From positions 652,075 through 716,074 of the forward strand of contig NZ_LMDU01000001.1 of the NCBI RefSeq assembly GCF_001425165.1: a DNA stretch of 64,000 nt. Direction: 5' to 3'. This DNA is from Pelomonas sp. Root405 (GTDB taxonomy: Bacteria > Pseudomonadota > Gammaproteobacteria > Burkholderiales > Burkholderiaceae_C). The position numbers were made by a program, and so were the translations under genes. Shown one piece after another: positions 35,268 through 42,795 of this stretch. How positions within the stretch are numbered: position 1 is the first letter of the stretch; each line of letters begins with the position of its first letter. The notes below the pieces were generated by a model. It had not been told where the DNA came from and did not search any database. It saw only the letters and a list, made by a program, of their open reading frames with translations.

Positions 35268-36128
35268 ATGGGTGAACTTGCAGGTCGCGCCTGGCAGGGC
35301 CTGAGCACCGGCACGTCGGGCGCGCGCTGGTTCTGGCACCGCCAGTTCAAGAAGCCCTTCTTCGGGCGCTTCATGAAGCCCTGGCGCTGGCCGCAAGGTG
35401 TGGCGACGGACGGCTGGGAGCGGCTGAGCTTCGCCAGCGGCAGCCATGCCACCCTGGCCGCCGTGCTCAAGCGCACGCCCGTCGACACGCCACGCGGCGT
35501 GGTCGTCTGCGCCCATCCGATGGGGCTGGCAGCCAAGGGCTTCTGGCTGCGCAACGGCCATGCCGATGCGCTGCTGCAGGCCGGCTTCCATGTGCTGGCC
35601 TTCGACTACAACGGCTTCGGCGACAGCCCGTCGACGAACTTCGACTGGCCGGCCGACAGCCTGGCCGCTGGTCGACAGGCGCGGCAGCGCTTCCCGGGCT
35701 TGCAGGTGCATGCGCTGTGCGCGTCCTTCGGGGCGATGCACACGCTGAACGCCCTCGGTGCGTCCGACTTCCCGTTCGACCGCATCGTGGCCGAAGGTTG
35801 CGCCTCCAGCCTGCCCGAGTTCTGGAAGAACTACCCCTTCGCCCACGCGGTGCTGCGCCTGAGCAGCCTCGTTGCGCCGGAAGGCGAGCGCCGGCTGCGG
35901 CCGGAACTCGCGATGGCGAGGCTGCCCGCCCATGTGCGCGTGCTGCTTGTGCACAGCCACGGCGACCCGTGGACGCCGACCAACCATGGCGACCGCCTGG
36001 CCGCCGCAGCGCCGGCCGGCGCGCGTGTCGAGCGGCTGACGCTGACAAAGGCCGATCACACGCACGGCATGCGCGACGAGCGCGAGGCTTATTGGCCGGC
36101 CGTGCACGATTTTCTGACCGCGGCCTGA
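35268..36128 (+). CDS. Alpha/beta hydrolase
   Basis: This 286-residue hydrolase has an HPMG oxyanion-type segment (CAHPMGLAAKGF). The nucleophile elbow is CASFGA, where the usual first Gly is Cys. The acid is in HSHGDPWTP and the general base His is in KADHTHG. It is probably an esterase or thioesterase acting near the beta-oxidation enzymes. It starts 6 bases after the DUF2147 stop and 31 bases before the fadB-type gene, so it belongs to the same transcription unit. Confidence 0.85.
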   Translation: MGELAGRAWQGLSTGTSGARWFWHRQFKKPFFGRFMKPWRWPQGVATDGWERLSFASGSHATLAAVLKRTPVDTPRGVVVCAHPMGLAAKGFWLRNGHADALLQAGFHVLAFDYNGFGDSPSTNFDWPADSLAAGRQARQRFPGLQVHALCASFGAMHTLNALGASDFPFDRIVAEGCASSLPEFWKNYPFAHAVLRLSSLVAPEGERRLRPELAMARLPAHVRVLLVHSHGDPWTPTNHGDRLAAAAPAGARVERLTLTKADHTHGMRDEREAYWPAVHDFLTAA

Positions 36129-36159
36129 GCCGCAGTCCCCGCTTCAAACAGGAGACCCC

Positions 36160-38559
36160 ATGAGTTCCAAGTTTCAAGTCCGCAAGGTTGCCGTCCTCGG
36201 CGCCGGCGTGATGGGCGCGCAGATCGCGGCCCATCTGGTCAACTGCAAGGTGCCAGTGGTGCTGTTCGACCTGCCGGCGAAAGAAGGCCCGAAGAACGGC
36301 ATCGTGACCAAGGCCGTCGACGGCCTGAAGAAGCTCAAGCCCGCGCCGCTGGGCGACGCGTCGGAAGCCGCGCTGATCCAGCAGGCCAACTACGAAGAGC
36401 ACCTGCAAGTGCTGCGCGGCTGCGACCTCATCATCGAGGCCATCGCCGAGCGCATGGACTGGAAGCTCGACCTGTACACCAAGATCGCGCCGTTCGTGGC
36501 ACCCCACGCCATCGTGGCCTCCAACACCTCGGGCCTGAGCATCACCAAGCTCAGCGAGGTGCTGCCTGAAGAAATCAAGCCGCGCTTCTGCGGCATCCAC
36601 TTCTTCAACCCGCCGCGCTACATGGCACTGGTCGAGCTGATCAACACGCCGACCACGCAGCCGGAAATCCTCGACCAGCTTGAAGCCTTCGTCACCACAT
36701 CGCTGGGCAAGAGCGTCGTGCGTGCCCACGACACGCCCAACTTCGTCGCCAACCGCGTCGGCATCGCCGGCATGATGGCCACGATGATCGAGGCCGAGAA
36801 GTTCGGCCTGTCGGTCGACGTCGTCGACGACCTGACCGGCAAAAAGCTGGGCCGCGCCTCGTCGGGCACCTTCCGCACCGCGGACGTCGTCGGCCTGGAC
36901 ACCATGGCCCACGTCGTCAAGACGATGCAGGACAACCTGAAGGACGATCCGTTCTACTCGACCTACGCCACGCCCAAGGTGCTGGCCGGCCTGATCGAAA
37001 AGGGCGCGCTGGGCCAGAAGACCGGCGCCGGTTTCTACAAGAAGGTGGGCAAGGACATCCAGCGCCTGGACTTCGCGACCGGTGAGTACGTCGCCGGCGG
37101 CAAGAAGGCCGACGAGATCGTCGCCCGCATGCTGAAGAAGCAACCGGCCGACCGCCTCAAGCTGCTGCGCGAAAGCACCAACCCGCAGGCCCAGTTCCTG
37201 TGGGCCATCCTGCGCGACAGCTTCCATTACGCCGCCGTACACCTCAACACCGTGGCCGACACCGCGCGCGAGATCGACTTCGCGATGCGCTGGGGCTTCG
37301 GCACCACGCAAGGCCCGTTCGAGCTGTGGCAGGCCGCCGGCTGGAAGCAGGTCGCCGAGTGGATCTCCGCCGATATCGCCGAAGGCAAGACGCTGTCCAG
37401 CGCGCCGCTGCCGGCTTGGGTGACGGAAGGCCCCGTGGCCGAAGCCGGTGGCGTGCACACGCCGGCCGGTTCGTGGAGCGCCGCTGAAGGCAAGTTCAAG
37501 CCGCGCAGCGAGCTGCCGGTGTACGCCCGCCAGTCCTTCCGCGAGTCGCTGCTGGGCACCGGCGCCGCCGACCCGCTGAAGTCGGGCACCGAGCTGTTCA
37601 AGAACGACGAAGTGCGCGTCTGGACGCTGGACGGCAATGTCGTCATCGCCTCCATCACCGCCAAGCTGCACCTGATCAGCCCGGCCGTCACCGAGGGCCT
37701 GCTCAAGGCCGTCGAGATCGCCGAAGCCGACTTCAAGGGACTGGTGATCTGGTCGCCGGACGACGTGTTCTCGGCCGGCGCCAACCTCGAGAGCCTGATG
37801 CCCGTCTTCATGAAGATGGGCAGCAAGGGCATCGCGCCGGAAGAGAAGAAGCTGCAGGACATGATGCTGCGCCTGCGCTACGCCAGCGTGCCGGTCGTCG
37901 CCGCGATGCGCGGCCTGGCGCTGGGCGGTGGTGCCGAACTGGCGGTGCACTGCGCGCGCCGCGTCGCTCATGTGGAAAGTTATGTCGGCCTGGTGGAGGT
38001 CGGCGTGGGCCTGATCCCCGGCGGTGGCGGCCTGACCTACATCGCCCGCCGCGCCGCCGAGATGGCTGCAGCCGGCAACGCCAATGCCGACATCCTGAGC
38101 TTCCTGAAGGACGGCTTCCTGACGGCCGCCACGGCCAAGGTCGCGACATCCGCGCACGAGGCGAAGAAGAACGGCTTCCTGCTCGACAGCGACGTCATCG
38201 TGCCGCACAAGGACGAACTGCTGCACGTGGCCACCGCCACGGCGCTGGGCATGGCCGAGGCCGGCTACCGCCCGCCGCACAAGGCGCTGTTCCCGGTCGC
38301 CGGCCGTAGCGGCATCGCGACGATCAAGGGCCAGGTGGCCAACATGCGCGACGGCGGCTTCGTCAGCGAACACGACTTCCACTTGGCTGCGGCGATTGCC
38401 GACGTGGTCTGCGGTGGCGAGGTCGAGGCGGGCTCCCTGGTGACGGAGGAGTACCTGATGGCGCTGGAGCGCAAGCACTTCTGCTCGCTGCTGGATAACC
38501 CCAAGACGCAGGAACGGATCATGGGCATGCTGCAAACGGGCAAGCCCGTCCGCAACTAA
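36160..38559 (+). CDS. 3-hydroxyacyl-CoA dehydrogenase / enoyl-CoA hydratase fusion (FadN/FadB type)
   Basis: This 799-residue enzyme does steps two and three of beta-oxidation. The dehydrogenase comes first, with NAD fold VAVLGAGVMGAQIAAH at residues 7-22 and HFFNPPRYMALVEL. HAD C-terminal domains follow at about 190-420. The crotonase domain lies at about 480-720, with SAGANLESL, ALGGGAELAVHCARRV and GLVEVGVGLIPGGGG. This order is the reverse of E. coli FadB and matches FadN. An AGGAG ribosome site precedes the ATG. The thiolase partner is encoded two genes downstream. Confidence 0.94.
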   Translation: MSSKFQVRKVAVLGAGVMGAQIAAHLVNCKVPVVLFDLPAKEGPKNGIVTKAVDGLKKLKPAPLGDASEAALIQQANYEEHLQVLRGCDLIIEAIAERMDWKLDLYTKIAPFVAPHAIVASNTSGLSITKLSEVLPEEIKPRFCGIHFFNPPRYMALVELINTPTTQPEILDQLEAFVTTSLGKSVVRAHDTPNFVANRVGIAGMMATMIEAEKFGLSVDVVDDLTGKKLGRASSGTFRTADVVGLDTMAHVVKTMQDNLKDDPFYSTYATPKVLAGLIEKGALGQKTGAGFYKKVGKDIQRLDFATGEYVAGGKKADEIVARMLKKQPADRLKLLRESTNPQAQFLWAILRDSFHYAAVHLNTVADTAREIDFAMRWGFGTTQGPFELWQAAGWKQVAEWISADIAEGKTLSSAPLPAWVTEGPVAEAGGVHTPAGSWSAAEGKFKPRSELPVYARQSFRESLLGTGAADPLKSGTELFKNDEVRVWTLDGNVVIASITAKLHLISPAVTEGLLKAVEIAEADFKGLVIWSPDDVFSAGANLESLMPVFMKMGSKGIAPEEKKLQDMMLRLRYASVPVVAAMRGLALGGGAELAVHCARRVAHVESYVGLVEVGVGLIPGGGGLTYIARRAAEMAAAGNANADILSFLKDGFLTAATAKVATSAHEAKKNGFLLDSDVIVPHKDELLHVATATALGMAEAGYRPPHKALFPVAGRSGIATIKGQVANMRDGGFVSEHDFHLAAAIADVVCGGEVEAGSLVTEEYLMALERKHFCSLLDNPKTQERIMGMLQTGKPVRN

Positions 38560-38567
38560 GGTCCGAC

Positions 38568-39059
38568 GTGAACCGGCTTCAACGCACCCTCGCCAAGCTG
38601 GACGGCCTGCCGTCTGCGCTGCGTGGACCTGCACGCAACTTCGCGCTGCGGCGTGCCGTGCCCTTCACGGGCACGGCGTCGCTGGATTTCGTGGCGCTCA
38701 CGCCTGAGCGCAGCGAGATCCGTGTTGCCAACAAGCGCCCCGTGCAGAACCACATCAAGGGCGTGCATGCGGCCGCGATGTCGCTGCTGGCCGAGACGGC
38801 CACCGGCATGGTGGTGGGCATGAATGTGCGTGACGACTGCCTGCCGCTGTGCAAGTCGCTGCAGGTGAACTTCCGCAAGCGTGCGACCGGCGGCCTCACG
38901 GCCAAGGCGCACCTGACGGACGCCCAGCGCGCCAGCATGGCGAGCGACACCAAGGGTGAAGTGCGGGTCGCCGTGACCGTAACCGACGAAGCCGGCATCG
39001 AGCCGATCGAGTGTGAATTTGTCTGGGCCTGGGTGCCCAAAGAAAAGCCCCAGGCCTGA
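38568..39059 (+). CDS. DUF4442 hotdog-fold protein (thioesterase-like)
   Basis: This 163-residue protein starts at GTG 38568 (NRLQRTLAKLDGLP). The hotdog markers are KRPVQNHIKGVHAAAMSLLAETATG, PLCKSLQVNFRKRATGGL and the last strand IEPIECEFVWAWVPK. DUF4442 proteins are related to PaaI thioesterases and probably remove CoA from acyl intermediates. It sits between the FadN-type and thiolase genes with gaps of only 8 and 14 bases. Confidence 0.82.
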   Translation: MNRLQRTLAKLDGLPSALRGPARNFALRRAVPFTGTASLDFVALTPERSEIRVANKRPVQNHIKGVHAAAMSLLAETATGMVVGMNVRDDCLPLCKSLQVNFRKRATGGLTAKAHLTDAQRASMASDTKGEVRVAVTVTDEAGIEPIECEFVWAWVPKEKPQA

Positions 39060-39073
39060 GTAAAGGAAAGACC

Positions 39074-40288
39074 ATGAGCAAGCAAGTTCAAGACGCCTAC
39101 ATCGTTGCCGCCACCCGTCTGCCCATCGGCAAGAGCGGCCGTGGCTACTTCAAGAACACCCGCCCCGACGAGATGCTCGTCAAGGTCATGCAGGCCGTGC
39201 TGGCACAGGCGCCGGGCCTGGACCCGGCCGCGATTGAAGACGCCATCGTCGGCTGCTCCTTCCCCGAAGGCGAGCAGGGCATGAACATCGCCCGCGTCGC
39301 CTCGGTGCTGGCCGGCCTGGGCCCGACCATCGGCGGCGTGACGATCAACCGCTACTGCGCATCCGGCATCACCGCCGTGCAGATGGCGGCGGACCGCATC
39401 CGCGTCGGCGAGGCCGACGTGATGTTCGCCGGCGGTGTCGAGTCGATGTCCATGATCCCGATGGGCGGCAACAAGCCCAGCCTGTCGCCGCTGATCTTCG
39501 AGAAGGACGAGAACATCGGCATCGCCTACGGCATGGGCCTGACGGCCGAGAAGGTCGCCGCGCAGTGGAAGATCAGCCGCGAAGCGCAGGACGCGTTCTC
39601 GGTGGAATCGCACCGCCGCGCGGTGGCCGCCATGGCCGCCGGCCACTTCGATGCCGAGATGACGCCCTTCGACGTCGTCGAGCGCACGCCCAACTTGGCA
39701 GACGGCACCGTCAACACCAAGACGCGCACCGTCAAGCTCGACGAAGGCGCCCGCCCCGACACGTCGCTGGAAGGCCTGGCCAAGCTCAAGCCCGTATTCG
39801 CCGCCAAGGGCAGCGTGACGGCGGGCAACAGCTCGCAGACATCCGACGGCTCGGGCGGCCTGCTGATCGTCAGCGAAGCCGCGCTGAAGCGCTACAACCT
39901 GACGCCACTGGCCCGTTTTGTCTCCTTCGCCGTGCGCGGCGTGCCCCCGGAGATCATGGGCATCGGCCCCATCGCTGCCATCCCCGTGGCACTGAAGGCC
40001 GCCGGCATCACGGCCGCCGACCTGGACTGGATCGAGCTGAACGAGGCCTTCGCCGCGCAGTCGCTGGCCGTGCTGAACGACCTCGACAGCAAGGGCATCG
40101 AGCTGGACCGCGCCAAGGTCAACCCCAACGGCGGCGCGATTGCGCTGGGCCACCCGCTGGGCGCCACCGGCGCCATTCGCGCGGCCTCGGTCATCCATGG
40201 CTTGCGCCGCACCGGCGGCAAGTACGGCATGGTGACGATGTGCGTCGGCGCCGGCCAGGGTGCCGCCGGCATCTTCGAGCGCCTGTAA
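39074..40288 (+). CDS. fadA: Acetyl-CoA C-acyltransferase (3-ketoacyl-CoA thiolase)
   Basis: This 404-residue thiolase does the final, cleaving step of beta-oxidation. The nucleophile is Cys95 in INRYCASGITAVQ. The second set is NPNGGAIALGHPLGATGAIR (His) and MCVGAGQGAAG (Cys), and NEAFAAQ is also present. Start ATG 39074 follows AAAGGAAAG. It is paired with the FadN-type enzyme upstream, as in other trifunctional beta-oxidation sets. Symbol use follows function, since several thiolase paralogues usually exist. Confidence 0.92.
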   Translation: MSKQVQDAYIVAATRLPIGKSGRGYFKNTRPDEMLVKVMQAVLAQAPGLDPAAIEDAIVGCSFPEGEQGMNIARVASVLAGLGPTIGGVTINRYCASGITAVQMAADRIRVGEADVMFAGGVESMSMIPMGGNKPSLSPLIFEKDENIGIAYGMGLTAEKVAAQWKISREAQDAFSVESHRRAVAAMAAGHFDAEMTPFDVVERTPNLADGTVNTKTRTVKLDEGARPDTSLEGLAKLKPVFAAKGSVTAGNSSQTSDGSGGLLIVSEAALKRYNLTPLARFVSFAVRGVPPEIMGIGPIAAIPVALKAAGITAADLDWIELNEAFAAQSLAVLNDLDSKGIELDRAKVNPNGGAIALGHPLGATGAIRAASVIHGLRRTGGKYGMVTMCVGAGQGAAGIFERL

Positions 40289-40291
40289 GCC

Positions 40292-40825
40292 ATGGACCGC
40301 CGCCGCGCGCTCAAGACCTCTGCGGTGTTGCTCGCGGCGGCACCGTTGGCTGCCTGCACCGGCAGGCTGAAAACCTTCACCACCTGGAAGCAGGCCCAGC
40401 AGGCCGTGCTGGACCTGCTGTTTGCGCCCAAGGTCGTGCAGGGCAATGCGTGGAACCTGAGCCAGGTGATGCAGCATCTGGCGCAGAGCATCGAATACTC
40501 GATGCAGGGCTATCCGGCGCTCAGGGGCGCCTGGTTCCGGTCCTCGGTGGGCTCGGCTGCGTTCGCGATGTTCAACGCCCGCGGCACGATGAGCCATGAC
40601 CTCGCCGAGCCCATTCCCGGCGCCCCGGCGCTCGACGCCGCGCAGACGTTGCGGCTGTCGGTGCAGCGCCTGCTCGATGCGATGGATGCCTTCGCGCAAT
40701 TCAGCGGCACACTGCGGCCTCATTTCGCCTACGGTGAGCTGACCAAGCCGCAGTACGAGCGAGCCCATCTGATGCACCTGGCGAATCACTGGACGCAGTT
40801 CCACGCCAAGACCGCAGTCGCGTGA
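40292..40825 (+). CDS. DUF1569 (DinB-like) exported protein
   Basis: This 177-residue protein starts MDRRRALKTSAVLLAAAPLAACTG. That is a twin-arginine-like leader that also ends in a lipobox (LAAC). The body matches DUF1569: WNLSQVMQHLAQSIEYSMQGYP, SHDLAEPIPGAP, RPHFAYGELTKPQYERAHLMHLANH. The conserved His residues suggest a DinB-type metal site. It begins 3 bases after the thiolase gene. Its link to lipid degradation is positional only. Confidence 0.83.
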   Translation: MDRRRALKTSAVLLAAAPLAACTGRLKTFTTWKQAQQAVLDLLFAPKVVQGNAWNLSQVMQHLAQSIEYSMQGYPALRGAWFRSSVGSAAFAMFNARGTMSHDLAEPIPGAPALDAAQTLRLSVQRLLDAMDAFAQFSGTLRPHFAYGELTKPQYERAHLMHLANHWTQFHAKTAVA

Positions 40826-40835
40826 AGGACCTCAA

Positions 40836-41600
40836 ATGACCATCAAGAGCTACACCGTCAACGGCGTCGCGACCCTCGAGATCGCTCGCCCCGAGAAGAA
40901 GAACGCCATCACCCAGGGCATGTACCAGGCCATGGCCGATGCGCTTCGTGCCGCCGATGCGGACCCCGCCGTGCGCGCCGTGCTGATCACCGGCCAGCCT
41001 GGCATCTTCACGTCGGGCAACGACCTGGAAGACTTCATGAGCGCGCCGCCGCGCGGCGAGGATGCACCGGTCTTCCAGTTCATGCATGCCCTGGTCGACA
41101 GCGGCAAGCCCGTCGTCGCGGCTGTCACTGGCGCGGCCATCGGCATTGGCACGACCATGTTGCTGCACTGCGACCTGGTCTTCGTTGCCGACGATGCGCG
41201 CCTGGCCATGCCCTTCGTCGGCCTGGGCCTGGTGCCGGAGTTCGCCTCCAGCCATGTCGTGCCGCAGTTGATGGGCAACCGCCGGGCGGCTGAGAAACTG
41301 CTGCTGGGCGACCCGTTCACGGGTGAGCAGGCGGTGGAATGCGGCATCGCCAACCGCGTGCTGCCGGGCAGCGAGGTGGTCAACCACGCCCGCCGCATCG
41401 CCGAGCGCTTCAACACGTTGGCGCCGGGCGCCGTGCGCGAGAGCAAGAAGCTGATCCGCGATCCGCAGCGTGCGGCCGTCAAGGAAGCCATCGCGCGGGA
41501 AGCCGAGATCTTCGGCGCACGCCTGCGCAGCCCCGAGGCGATGGAGGCCTTCCAGGCCTTCTTCCAGAAACGCGCGCCGGACTTCACCAAATTTTCCTGA
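40836..41600 (+). CDS. Enoyl-CoA hydratase/isomerase family protein
   Basis: This 254-residue crotonase-fold enzyme has GVATLEIARPEKKNAIT at the start and the oxyanion segments FTSGNDLEDF and ATGAAIGIGTTMLLHCDLVF. FVGLGLVPEFASSHVVP carries the second acidic position. It is probably an auxiliary hydratase or isomerase for unsaturated acyl-CoA. It follows the DUF1569 gene by 10 bases, and its stop is overlapped by the next coding frame. Confidence 0.9.
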   Translation: MTIKSYTVNGVATLEIARPEKKNAITQGMYQAMADALRAADADPAVRAVLITGQPGIFTSGNDLEDFMSAPPRGEDAPVFQFMHALVDSGKPVVAAVTGAAIGIGTTMLLHCDLVFVADDARLAMPFVGLGLVPEFASSHVVPQLMGNRRAAEKLLLGDPFTGEQAVECGIANRVLPGSEVVNHARRIAERFNTLAPGAVRESKKLIRDPQRAAVKEAIAREAEIFGARLRSPEAMEAFQAFFQKRAPDFTKFS

Positions 41601-42304
41601 CTGTCTCCAAGATCGCGCTCGGGCCCCTGCTTGTGCTGCAGGGCCGGCGCGTTCGGGCAACCGCGCTGCGCCTGCCTGAAGCGGCCGGCCCGCGGGCGGC
41701 GGACGGCACGGCGCTGCGCCTGCTCATCGTGGGCGACTCGTCCGCGGCCGGCGTGGGTGCATCCCATCAGGACGAAGCCCTGGCCGGCCAGCTCGCGCGC
41801 CTGCTGGCGACACGGCTCGGCAAACCGGTGGGTTGGCAGCTGGTTGCCTGCAGCGGTCACCGCAGCGAACAGGCATTGGCCGCACTACAGGCCACCGACC
41901 TCGCACCCGCCGACGTGCTGATCACGGCCCTGGGCGTCAACGATGTCGTCGACCAGGTCGCGCCGCAGCGGGCAATCGCGGCGCTGGACGGCATTCACGC
42001 CCTGGCCGCGTCGCGCGCGGGTGTACGTCTGGCCCTGCACTGCGGCGCACCGCCGATGCAGGCGTTTCCGCTGCTGCCGCAGCCCTTGCGCTGGTTCTTT
42101 GGCCGGCAGGCAGCCCGCTTCAACGCGGCGTTGGCGCAGGCGATGGTTGGCCGTGCGCACCGGCGTGTCGTGCTGCTGCCCGAGGCCATGCAACGCGATG
42201 CCGCCGCGCTGATGGCCGAGGACGGCTTCCACCCCGGCCCGCGCGGCTATGCGCTATGGGCGAAGGCGCTGGCCGATCAGATCGAGGCCGGGCTCAAGCC
42301 CTGA
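41597..42304 (+). CDS. SGNH/GDSL-type esterase, non-ATG start
   Basis: This protein of about 235 residues has LLIVGDSSAAGVG (catalytic Ser, block I), ACSGHRSEQALAAL (Gly, block II), TALGVNDV (Asn, block III) and EDGFHPGPRGYALWA (Asp-His, block V). The hydrolase set is therefore complete. No ATG fits. A CTG at 41597 overlaps the enoyl-CoA hydratase stop as CTGA and keeps the typical N-terminal ALGPLLVLQGRRVR. A GTG at 41633 would give a slightly shorter product. The likely role is as an esterase or acyl-thioesterase closing the fad operon. Confidence 0.8.
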   Translation: MTVSKIALGPLLVLQGRRVRATALRLPEAAGPRAADGTALRLLIVGDSSAAGVGASHQDEALAGQLARLLATRLGKPVGWQLVACSGHRSEQALAALQATDLAPADVLITALGVNDVVDQVAPQRAIAALDGIHALAASRAGVRLALHCGAPPMQAFPLLPQPLRWFFGRQAARFNAALAQAMVGRAHRRVVLLPEAMQRDAAALMAEDGFHPGPRGYALWAKALADQIEAGLKP

Positions 42305-42343
42305 TCAGCACGCCGCTCCAACGGTTGCATTGGTCAGCCGCCC

Positions 42344-42781
42344 TCAGGCAGCAACCGTCCGAGGCTTGCCTTCGCGGTCGATGGCCACATAGGTCAGGTT
42401 GGCCTCGGTCACCTTGACGACGTGCAGGTTCTCCGGGTCGCGTTCGGCCATGACCTCCACATGCACCGTGATCGACGTGCGGCCGATGCGTGTCACCGTG
42501 GCATAGAAGCTCAGCAAGTCGCCGATGGAGACCGGCTGCTTGAAGACGAACTCGTTGACGGCCACCGTCGCGACGCGGCCGCGTGAGATGCGGGCCGGCA
42601 TGATGGAGCCGGCGATGTCGACCTGGGCCATGATCCAGCCGCCAAAGATGTCGCCGTTCGCATTCGAGTCGGCCGGCATCGGCATCACCCGCAGCACCAG
42701 TTCGCGGTTGCCGGGCAGGGGTTGAATCGGGCTTAGGTCCTGGGTCATGGCATCCATGGGGTACAACAGTTCGGCATTCAT
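42344..42781 (-). CDS. Acyl-CoA thioesterase, hotdog fold (YciA-like)
   Basis: This 145-residue thioesterase hydrolyses acyl-CoA to free acid and CoA. The motif NANGDIFGGWIMAQVDIAGS, with its conserved Asn and Asp, is the YciA-type active site. Supporting motifs are RVATVAVNEFVFKQPV and VVKVTEANLTYVAIDREGKPR. An AGGACCGAG ribosome site precedes the start at 42781. A shorter version from an internal ATG is possible. It is convergent with the SGNH gene and divergent from the ABC transporter. Confidence 0.9.
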   Translation of the reverse strand: MNAELLYPMDAMTQDLSPIQPLPGNRELVLRVMPMPADSNANGDIFGGWIMAQVDIAGSIMPARISRGRVATVAVNEFVFKQPVSIGDLLSFYATVTRIGRTSITVHVEVMAERDPENLHVVKVTEANLTYVAIDREGKPRTVAA

Positions 42782-42795
42782 TCTCGGTCCTGCGC

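Noticed and set aside
35467-38634. Very long minus-strand open frame opposite the fadB-type and hydrolase genes
   Set aside because: It is antisense to well-supported enzymes, rich in Arg, His, Gln and Gly, and has no domain. Such frames are an artefact of high GC.
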